This document shows, piece after piece, positions 6,294-12,274 of a stretch of 12,274 nt of DNA. This stretch comes from Clostridiaceae bacterium (lineage in GTDB: Bacteria; Bacillota; Clostridia; Saccharofermentanales; UBA5734). Under the pieces are notes generated by a model that was given only the letters and a program-made list of their open reading frames with translations, had not been told where the DNA came from and ran no database searches. The DNA is taken from the NCBI GenBank assembly GCA_012727965.1, contig JAAYFZ010000028.1, forward strand, positions 1 through 12,274, read 5' to 3'. The stretch's first letter is position 1; the number at the start of each line of letters is the position of its first letter. Position numbers and translations under genes: made by a program.

Positions 6294-7691
6294 TCAGACA
6301 GGCTGATAAGCATCTTCAACGCTGCCGGCAGCTTCATCTACGAGATGACGCTGAGCACGACGCCAGCGGAAATATTTCTCTGCGACCTGTGGGAACATTC
6401 CGTATGTAAGAACATCCTCTTCCTGTTCGACCCACTCTGCCGCATCGGCACGTATCTTATCCAGCTCAGGCTCCAACAAATCTGCAGGTCTGCAGGTAAT
6501 CTGCTCTTCGCCCTTGAGGATCATATCAATAAACTCTTTTTTCATAGGCGCAGGTGTCGTACCATATTTGCCCATGACAACATCTTTTGATTCCTTGGGA
6601 ACCATTTTATATCTCTCACCAGTTATAACATTCATAACAGCCTGTGTACCAACAATCTGAGATGATGGTGTAACCAGCGGCGGGTAACCGAAGTCTTCAC
6701 GCACACGAGGTACCTCCTGAAGCACTTCAAGAAGCTGATCCCCTTTGCCAGCCTGATTAAGCTGTGAAACCAGATTCGAAAGCATTCCGCCGGGAACCTG
6801 ATACTTAAGAGCATTAACGTCAACACCGAGCATTTTCGGGCTGATCAGTCCGCTGGCGATCCAGCGCTCTCTGACACCTGTGAAGTGAGAAGAAATCTCT
6901 GTTAGCTTATCAAGATCCATACCTGTGTCATACTCAGTACCTGCCAGAGTAGCAACCAGCGGCTCTGTAGGCGGCTGAGATGTTCCCATCGCAAGAGGGC
7001 TTAGAGCTGTGTCAACAATATCACAACCAGCTTCGATAGCCTTGAGATATGTCATGGAGCCGACACCACTTGTATAGTGGGTGTGAAGCTCAACTGGAAT
7101 TTTTAGTGTTTCCTTGAGTGCCTTAACTAGCTCATAAGCATCATAAGGAAGCAGAAGACCAGCCATATCCTTGATACAGACAGAGTCAGCGCCCATATCC
7201 TCTAGACGCTTTGCGTCCTTGGTGAACTGCTCGATTGAATGGAATGGGCTTGTAGTATAAGCGATACAGCCCTGAGCATGGCCACCCTCACGGTTGGTTG
7301 CCTTCATGGCTCTCTCGATATTGCGGAAATCGTTAAGAGCATCGAATATTCTGATGATATCAATACCATTAGAAATTGACTTCTGAACGAAATAATCAAC
7401 AACATCATCAGCATAATGCTTGTAGCCAAGCAGATTCTGACCACGCAGAAGCATCTGCAGTTTACTGTTGGGACAGACCGCACGAATTTTACGAAGACGA
7501 TCCCAGGGATCTTCATTCAAAAACCTGATGGTTGAATCGAAGGTAGCTCCGCCCCAGCATTCAAGAGCGTTGTAGCCAGCCTTGTCGAGAAGACTAAGTA
7601 CTGGAATCATATCGTCTGTTGTCATACGTGTAGCGGCCAGAGACTGATGCGCGTCACGTAGGATCGTTTCAGTTATTTTAACTTTTGCCAT
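6294..7691 (-). CDS. oadA: Pyruvate/oxaloacetate carboxyltransferase (OadA / transcarboxylase 5S type)
   Basis: A 465-residue TIM-barrel carboxyltransferase of the PYC/OADA family, moving CO2 between carboxybiotin and pyruvate/oxaloacetate. Metal-site residues are in place: D13 (ILRDAHQS), the carboxylated lysine K174 (VCIKDMAG) and the histidines H203 and H205 (ELHTHYTSG). The C-terminal PYC_OADA helical domain follows. Unlike OadA of the Na+ pumps, it has no biotinyl domain of its own; that domain is the separate small protein encoded just upstream. This arrangement matches the 5S subunit of propionibacterial transcarboxylase. The start ATG has AAGGAGG about ten bases upstream. Ends in TGA. 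Last gene of the three-gene operon. The symbol is by family only; the physiological acceptor is inferred. Confidence 0.9.
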   Translation of the reverse strand: MAKVKITETILRDAHQSLAATRMTTDDMIPVLSLLDKAGYNALECWGGATFDSTIRFLNEDPWDRLRKIRAVCPNSKLQMLLRGQNLLGYKHYADDVVDYFVQKSISNGIDIIRIFDALNDFRNIERAMKATNREGGHAQGCIAYTTSPFHSIEQFTKDAKRLEDMGADSVCIKDMAGLLLPYDAYELVKALKETLKIPVELHTHYTSGVGSMTYLKAIEAGCDIVDTALSPLAMGTSQPPTEPLVATLAGTEYDTGMDLDKLTEISSHFTGVRERWIASGLISPKMLGVDVNALKYQVPGGMLSNLVSQLNQAGKGDQLLEVLQEVPRVREDFGYPPLVTPSSQIVGTQAVMNVITGERYKMVPKESKDVVMGKYGTTPAPMKKEFIDMILKGEEQITCRPADLLEPELDKIRADAAEWVEQEEDVLTYGMFPQVAEKYFRWRRAQRHLVDEAAGSVEDAYQPV

Positions 7692-7732
7692 TATGGAAAT
7701 CCTCCTTGCAGGTTTGATCCGATTTCTGTTAT

Positions 7733-7756
7733 TGATCTCATCATCAAGTGAGATCA
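7733..7756 (-). repeat. Intercistronic hairpin between biotin carrier and carboxyltransferase genes
   Basis: 8-bp perfect inverted repeat TGATCTCA (7733-7740) and TGAGATCA (7749-7756), loop of 8 bases, starting about 11 bases after the biotin-carrier stop on the minus strand. No T tract follows, so it is more likely an RNA-stability or expression-ratio element than a terminator. Confidence 0.3.
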
Positions 7757-7767
7757 GCAGCAGAGGA

Positions 7768-8163
7768 TCAGTTCAGGCTCACCAGCAGTTCACCGGCATT
7801 GACAGAGCTGCCCTTGGATGTATTGACACTGGCAACAGTACCATCAACAGGAGATACGATTTCGTTTTCCATTTTCATGGCTTCTAGTACCACCAGGACC
7901 TGTCCTTTTTTAATGCTATCGCCAACTGCAACATTAACACTGATTATTGTTCCGGGCATCGGAGCTTTTACTGACTCAGATCCGGCAGAGCCTGCAGCGG
8001 CAGGAGCTGGAGCGGGAGCAGCGGCAGGGGCCGGAGCAGCAGCAGGTGCGGCAGCCTTGGGGGCAGCAGCGGGTACAGAAGCTGAAGGAGCGGAAACTGA
8101 GCCGTTCTCTTCGACCTCAACATCATAAGCAACACCGTTGACTTTTATCGAAAATTTCTTCAT
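7768..8163 (-). CDS. Biotin carboxyl carrier protein (transcarboxylase 1.3S type)
   Basis: A 131-residue biotinyl carrier. Residues 1-22 form a short N-terminal segment (KKFSIKVNGVAYDVEVEE) like that of the 1.3S and MmdC/gamma proteins. Residues about 23-65 are a flexible Ala/Pro linker. Residues 66-131 form the biotinyl domain with the biotinylated lysine K97 in EAMKMEN and the APMPGTI start. It shuttles CO2 between the two carboxyltransferases encoded on either side. The ATG at 8163 is chosen over an earlier one at 8178 because GGAGG lies eight bases before it. It begins 19 bases after the preceding gene's stop and ends in TGA. It must be modified by a biotin ligase encoded elsewhere. Confidence 0.93.
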   Translation of the reverse strand: MKKFSIKVNGVAYDVEVEENGSVSAPSASVPAAAPKAAAPAAAPAPAAAPAPAPAAAGSAGSESVKAPMPGTIISVNVAVGDSIKKGQVLVVLEAMKMENEIVSPVDGTVASVNTSKGSSVNAGELLVSLN

Positions 8164-8182
8164 TTTAGAATCCTCCATCCTA

Positions 8183-9652
8183 TCAATATGCTGAAGTCAG
8201 CATGTTCAAAGCACTAATCAGACGCGGGCGAGTTGCGGCAGGCTGTATGACCTCATCAACATGAGCCAGACCAGCAGCAACATAAGGGCTTGCAACCTCA
8301 TCGGCATACTTGTCAACGAAGTTCTGACGTGCGGATGCAGGGTCAGAGGCTGCGGCAATTTCTTTGCGATAGATAATATGAGCAGCTGTATCAGCTGACA
8401 GAGCGGCTATCTCAGCCGTTGGCCAGGCATAAACGACATCAGCTCCGCTGCTCTTGCTGTTCATTGTAAGATAAGCTGTACCGTAAGCCTTGCCAATGAT
8501 AAGACCAATACGCGGCATAGCTGCCTGCTGGAATGTACGCATCAGGTTGGTTGCGGCTATTACCAGGCCATCTTCTTCTGCCTGCTGACTGATGACATAG
8601 CCTTCAGAATCAGTAACAGTTATAAGTGGAATGGCAAATGCATCACAGAACTCAACCATGCGGATAGCTTTTGCAGCCATATCAGCGTCGATTCTGGCAG
8701 CAGCGTTGGCAACAACGCCTACCACGGTTCCGCCAAGACGGCCGAATGCTGTAACCATACCTGGAGCATATGCTGCATATGTTTCAAACATACTTTCCTG
8801 ATCAAGAACTGAAGCAATGATATCGCGCACCTGATAGCCCTGATCGAGACCAGCAGCTATATCATCGAGTGCTGAATCAGTTCTGTTGACATCATCTGTT
8901 TCGTCACCAGGCATCATGAAGCCTTCTGCACAGTCAGGCAGATAATTGAAAAGAGCCTTCATCGCACCGATAAGTTCAGTTTCATCAGCTGCTTTGTATG
9001 CTGCAAGTCCGGTTGATTCAGTATGGACTGTTGCATTGCCTACAGTAGCTGCATTATCAGCACCCTTGTTCTCAACAGCTGATATAACCAGTGGGCCAAT
9101 CATGGAAATTACGGCTTTGTCCTCAGTCATGAAAACAAAATCGCTGGTTCCAGCAAGCAGCGCAGCGCCGCCGGCACATGGTCCAAATACACCGGCGATC
9201 AGGGGGATTTCACCTGAAGCGTCAGTCATATCAGCAATCAGTGCGCCGAGTGATTCAAGACCGACAATTCCTTCTTCGATTCTTGAACCGCCTGTTTCAT
9301 ACAAACCGATAAAAGGAACGCCTGCAGCAGCTGCCATCTGAACAGCTTTGCTGATTTTTAATGCATGCATCTGGCCTATAGAACCACCATATACTGATGG
9401 ATCTTGTGCAGCTACATATACTAAACGTCCGTCTATCGTGCCATAACCTGTTACAACACCATCACCGGCAACTTTTGGCCGTTCAAATCCGAAGGCCAGG
9501 CCGCGGGATTCTGCCAGTGAATCCAGCTCTACGAAGCTGGCTTCATCAAGAAGCATCTGTATCCGCCTGCGACAAGCTTTATCAGCTGCCTCGACGGCAC
9601 CCAGAGAGGCTCTTTTCTCCACGTACTCGGTCATTTTCTCTCGAGATCCCAT
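8183..9652 (-). CDS. mmdA: Acyl-CoA carboxyltransferase (MmdA / transcarboxylase 12S type)
   Basis: A 489-residue two-domain crotonase-fold carboxyltransferase, which moves CO2 between carboxybiotin and a CoA thioester, probably propionyl-CoA/methylmalonyl-CoA. The N-terminal half has ETGGSRIEEG (119-128) and the oxyanion-hole segment GPCAGGAALLAG (157-168). The C-terminal half has GRLGGTVVGVVAN, DSEGYVISQQAEEDG and the second oxyanion segment GKAYGTAYLTMNSK. The ATG at 9652 has GAGGTG six bases upstream; an in-frame GTG at 9661 lies within that site and is disfavoured. First gene of the operon, ends in TGA. The substrate could instead be another short acyl-CoA or glutaconyl-CoA. In a Na+ pump the same subunit would need a membrane beta subunit, which is not in the window. 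Confidence 0.9.
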   Translation of the reverse strand: MGSREKMTEYVEKRASLGAVEAADKACRRRIQMLLDEASFVELDSLAESRGLAFGFERPKVAGDGVVTGYGTIDGRLVYVAAQDPSVYGGSIGQMHALKISKAVQMAAAAGVPFIGLYETGGSRIEEGIVGLESLGALIADMTDASGEIPLIAGVFGPCAGGAALLAGTSDFVFMTEDKAVISMIGPLVISAVENKGADNAATVGNATVHTESTGLAAYKAADETELIGAMKALFNYLPDCAEGFMMPGDETDDVNRTDSALDDIAAGLDQGYQVRDIIASVLDQESMFETYAAYAPGMVTAFGRLGGTVVGVVANAAARIDADMAAKAIRMVEFCDAFAIPLITVTDSEGYVISQQAEEDGLVIAATNLMRTFQQAAMPRIGLIIGKAYGTAYLTMNSKSSGADVVYAWPTAEIAALSADTAAHIIYRKEIAAASDPASARQNFVDKYADEVASPYVAAGLAHVDEVIQPAATRPRLISALNMLTSAY

Positions 9653-9737
9653 TCTTTTCACCTCATCATCTAAAGGAGCAAATCCTTTGGCTTATAGATA
9701 ATGCGGGAGAGGTCAAATCCATATCCCGCCTTGTACG

Positions 9738-9766
9738 ATTATAATTTATGCAAGACAATAGTTCAA
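9738..9766 (-). promoter_or_regulatory. Promoter of the transcarboxylase-like operon
   Basis: Minus-strand TTGAAC (9766-9761), exactly 17 bases, then TATAAT (9743-9738), a perfect −10. The predicted start of transcription is near 9731, giving a leader of about 80 bases before the mmdA-like ATG. This is the clearest promoter in the window. The rest of the 9662-9878 gap shows no gene and no good terminator for scpB. Confidence 0.75.
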
Positions 9767-9776
9767 CCTTGCATAA
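9746..9776. promoter_or_regulatory. Inverted repeat spanning the −35: likely operator
   Basis: TTATGCAAG (9746-9754) and CTTGCATAA (9768-9776), perfect 9-bp arms, 13-base spacer, centres 22 bases apart (about two helical turns). One arm lies just upstream of the −35 and the other fills most of the −35/−10 spacer. Bound protein would block RNA polymerase, so a repressor site is the simplest reading. As a hairpin it would not be transcribed from this promoter. Confidence 0.5.
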
Positions 9777-9878
9777 TAAATAATTTTTATTAATAGGATG
9801 ATGTAATAATCGTCACCCAAACCATATTGTAGTACGACTGTCTTGATGTCACGGTAACATCTTCTGCTGATCCTGGTT

Positions 9879-10706
9879 TTATTGTACTTTTTCTTCTTCT
9901 GCATCATGTGCAATTTCTTTTGGCGATGTTCCCGCATATATGGTTTCAGGATCAACTGCCGATTGAACAATCTGGTCAATCGTGATCTGATTATCTCTGT
10001 TGGTGCCTGAAGCTTCCTGCAGAGAACTCTCGAGATCCCTGAGCGTTCCATACATCAGCATTTCCATTGCCGGCAGCTCGTCAACCGAACTCAAGCCGAC
10101 ATCAAGCAGAAACTGCTCAGTTGTAGCAAAAAGAGTCGGTCTGCCGGGAGCATCAAGATGACCGGCTTCATAGATCAGATTTCTCTCGATCAGACGGCTG
10201 ATTATACTGTCACTGTTTACACCGCGCACTGCCTCAACCTGTGCTCTGGTTACCGGCTGATTATATGCGATTATAGCTAAAGTTTCATAAGCAGCCTGTG
10301 ACAGAGGCGGTCTATGACGCGGCTGGAACATCCGAGTGATAATATCAAAAAAACCAGGCTTGGTACTAAGTGTATATTTACCATCTGCTTCACGCAGCAT
10401 AATTCCACGACTGCGGTCTCTTGCATATCGCTCACTCATATCCTGCATAAGTCTGCTTAGCGTGTTTTTTTCGATGCCGGTTATTTGTCTGATTTTATCG
10501 AAACTGATTGGATCACCAGCAGCAAATAAAAGTGCCTCGACAGCTGCCTGTCTGTCCTCAGGATCGATCTGCGGAAAATTATCGTCTTCTGTATATCCGA
10601 AATCTTCGGCACTCTCCTGTTCGAGTATGACGGGCTGAGCTGTTTTGATCTCTTTATCTAACTCATCGTCCGTAATAGCGGCTTCAACATCATTATTCTG
10701 AATCAT
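9879..10706 (-). CDS. scpB: Segregation and condensation protein B
   Basis: A 275-residue ScpB, which dimerises and binds ScpA at the SMC ring to aid chromosome condensation and segregation. An acidic, probably disordered extension (residues 1-50) precedes the conserved twin winged-helix core starting at DRQAAVEALLFAAGDPIS. Other family segments are LSQAAYETLAIIAYNQPVTRAQVEAVRG and the stretch from LIYEAGHLDAPGRPTLFATT to FLLDVGLSS. The ATG lies inside the end of scpA (14-base overlap) with GGAGGTG four bases upstream, so the two are translationally coupled. Ends in TAA. The extension and the C-terminal tail are longer than in B. subtilis ScpB (about 197 residues). Confidence 0.95.
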   Translation of the reverse strand: MIQNNDVEAAITDDELDKEIKTAQPVILEQESAEDFGYTEDDNFPQIDPEDRQAAVEALLFAAGDPISFDKIRQITGIEKNTLSRLMQDMSERYARDRSRGIMLREADGKYTLSTKPGFFDIITRMFQPRHRPPLSQAAYETLAIIAYNQPVTRAQVEAVRGVNSDSIISRLIERNLIYEAGHLDAPGRPTLFATTEQFLLDVGLSSVDELPAMEMLMYGTLRDLESSLQEASGTNRDNQITIDQIVQSAVDPETIYAGTSPKEIAHDAEEEKVQ

Positions 10707-11565
10707 TTTGCACCTCCTTCACACTCTCCTCTGGATCCTCAAGACCACTTGTCAGACTATCAGGATCGGTCCAGCGAGGATCAGGCTCGATCAGCATAGC
10801 GTCAAAAGCACGATCCTGACTGACAATTATCCGGTTCTGTCTAAGCAGCTCCAGAACGGCCAGAAAACCCGTGACCTGTTCGGTCCGGCTGCTGATTCCA
10901 GAAGGAAACAGCTCATGAAAAAAGATACGCGTCTTCTTGAAGGCTCGTTGCAAAACATCCATCATCTTCTGTTTAAGCGATACTTTTTCACGCTTAAGAA
11001 TATGACTTATCCTGCCGCTTATATCCTGAAACCTGATTTCATTTTGCTTGGCCAGATGTCGGCAAGCATTGAAAAACAGCTCGCGATGAACAGGAGTTGT
11101 ACCAGTAACAGATTCGATCCCCATTGAGCCAGGTGATTCAGGCGGCTTGTATACACAGCCGGAATAAAGCTCATAGCGGCTCTTGAGGTCGGAAGCAATC
11201 GTTTTACAACGTCTATAAGCAAGAAGTTTGAGCACAAGCTCCTCACGCGGATCATCGATATCCTCACTGAGCATAGATCTGCGTTGAGGCAGCAGCATTC
11301 TCGATTTAATATGCAGAAGTGTAGCTGCCATCAGTAAAAAATCACTGGCTATCTCCATGTCGATCGACTGCAGCTTATCGAGATATTCAAGGTACTGATC
11401 AGTTATTTTATCGATAGGTATATCATAAATATCTAATCTGTTTTTTTCTATAAGATGGCATAGCAGATCGAGCGGTCCCTGAAATGGCTCAAGTGTGAGC
11501 ACAGGGGCCACTGATAATTCAGCATCGTCTCGCGACTGGTTTTGCAGATCTGCTTGTTCGCTCAT
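10693..11565 (-). CDS. scpA: Segregation and condensation protein A
   Basis: A 290-residue kleisin that bridges the SMC heads and recruits ScpB. The N-terminal hallmark FQGPLDLLCHLIEKNRLDIYDIPI starts at residue 28, followed by ITDQYLEYLDKLQSIDMEIASDFLLMAATLLHIKSRMLLP. The C-terminal winged helix is near FLAVLELLRQNRIIVSQDRAFDAMLI. An approximately 20-residue polar leader and an acidic tail flank the family core. AAGGGA precedes the ATG and the gene starts 23 bases after the trpS stop, so it is probably co-transcribed with trpS. Ends in TAA. Confidence 0.95.
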   Translation of the reverse strand: MSEQADLQNQSRDDAELSVAPVLTLEPFQGPLDLLCHLIEKNRLDIYDIPIDKITDQYLEYLDKLQSIDMEIASDFLLMAATLLHIKSRMLLPQRRSMLSEDIDDPREELVLKLLAYRRCKTIASDLKSRYELYSGCVYKPPESPGSMGIESVTGTTPVHRELFFNACRHLAKQNEIRFQDISGRISHILKREKVSLKQKMMDVLQRAFKKTRIFFHELFPSGISSRTEQVTGFLAVLELLRQNRIIVSQDRAFDAMLIEPDPRWTDPDSLTSGLEDPEESVKEVQNDSE

Positions 11566-11588
11566 CTTATCCCTTCAGATCAGATTGA

Positions 11589-12274
11589 TCAGCCTTGTTT
11601 ATCAAGACCGATCTTAACAGCTGCGCGGACCTGTTTCATTGTTTTCGCCGCGATCTCTCTTGCTTTTACTGAGCCTTGTTCAATATAGGCTTCCAGCTGC
11701 TCCGGGTTTTCCAGCAAAGCTGTTCTCTTCTCATATATTGGTGTATGGAATTCAGCCAACTTCTCAGCCAGTTTTTTCTTACACTGGACACAACCGATCT
11801 CACCAGCTCTGCAGGCAGCGCCTATCTCCTCATACTCTAACTCACTGAAAACTTTGTGAAAAGCATAAACTGAACAGATTTCCGGATGACCTGGATCAGT
11901 TTTCCTGATTCTGGCCGGGTCTGTTACCATATTCATGACTTTTTTTCTTACTTCTTCCGGCGTATCGGCAAAAGCAATCGTATTGCCATAGCTCTTCGAC
12001 ATTTTCCTGCCGTCGGTTCCGGGCAGAACTTTTGACGCTGTAAGAAGAGGCTGCGGCTCGGGAAAAGTCTCACCATAGAGGTGATTGAATCTTCTGGCTA
12101 TTTCTCGTGTCAACTCCAGATGAGGCAGCTGATCCTCGCCAACTGGCACAAAATCAGCCAGATACATCAGAATATCTGCTGCCTGCAGACATGGATAACC
12201 AAGGAAACCATAGGTCGTGATGTCCTTCTCCTTGAGCTGATTAAGCTGATCCTTATATGTTGGACAGCGTTCAA
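11589..12274 (-). CDS. trpS: Tryptophanyl-tRNA synthetase, C-terminal part
   Basis: The frame stays open from the right edge of the window to a TGA at 11589, giving about 227 residues; the start and the HIGH motif lie outside. The partial protein begins ERCPTYKDQLNQLKEKD, continues with the Trp-site region GFLGYPCLQAADILMYLADFVPVG and EDQLPHLELTREIARRFN, and carries the KMSKS loop in GRKMSKSYGN. This class I synthetase charges tRNA-Trp with tryptophan. An internal ATG at 12167 is not the true start, since the conserved residues upstream are in frame. No TAG occurs in the visible frame. Confidence 0.95.
   Translation of the reverse strand, partial: ERCPTYKDQLNQLKEKDITTYGFLGYPCLQAADILMYLADFVPVGEDQLPHLELTREIARRFNHLYGETFPEPQPLLTASKVLPGTDGRKMSKSYGNTIAFADTPEEVRKKVMNMVTDPARIRKTDPGHPEICSVYAFHKVFSELEYEEIGAACRAGEIGCVQCKKKLAEKLAEFHTPIYEKRTALLENPEQLEAYIEQGSVKAREIAAKTMKQVRAAVKIGLDKQG

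Noticed and set aside
7748..8128. Ala/Gly-rich plus-strand open frame opposite the biotin carrier gene
   Set aside because: It is the antisense shadow of the Ala/Pro linker codons, with no ribosome site or family resemblance.
9672..9688. Small hairpin AAAGGA/TCCTTT in the mmdA leader
   Set aside because: Only six base pairs, without a T tract, and it does not cover the ribosome site; probably chance.
9746..10051. Minus-strand open frame overlapping the end of scpB
   Set aside because: It lies in another frame over conserved scpB codons and its protein shows no recognisable domain.

Overview
The window reads as chromosomal DNA from a low-to-mid GC Bacillota, most likely a clostridial lineage. 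This rests on an IspH–ribosomal protein S1 fusion, a HutP-family protein, the cmk–plsC–ispH/rpsA order, and scpA–scpB. It is gene-dense, and all genes except a partial acetyltransferase at the left edge lie on the minus strand. No tRNA, rRNA, CRISPR array, insertion sequence or phage gene was seen.

Reading along the minus strand from the right edge: (1) trpS (5' end cut off)–scpA–scpB, covering tryptophanyl-tRNA charging and the condensin accessory subunits. (2) A strong sigma-A-like promoter with an inverted repeat across it, driving a biotin-dependent carboxyltransferase set: a 12S-type CoA carboxyltransferase, a small biotin carrier and a 5S-type pyruvate/oxaloacetate carboxyltransferase. 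Together these resemble methylmalonyl-CoA:pyruvate transcarboxylase. (3) A tightly packed run rpiR–hutP–cmk–plsC, then an intrinsic terminator, then the ispH–rpsA fusion, ended by a second hairpin. (4) A Cof-type HAD phosphatase, convergent with the plus-strand acetyltransferase.

The main discovery is that two genes in section 3 each contain one in-frame TAG codon and are otherwise intact. In ispH–rpsA the TAG is codon 25, between the essential iron-sulfur cysteine C12 and the rest of the enzyme. In rpiR it is codon 178 of 292, inside the SIS domain. The protein before and after each TAG joins into one normal-length family member with no frame change. The 13 gene ends in the window are 5 TAA and 8 TGA, with no TAG. 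This points to TAG being read as an amino acid (glutamine by a suppressor-type tRNA, or pyrrolysine) in this organism. A conventional gene caller would split rpiR and clip the iron-sulfur cysteine from IspH.

A second point is the terminator placed immediately before the ispH–rpsA ribosome binding site, with no room for a promoter after it, in an operon that encodes a homologue of the HutP antiterminator.
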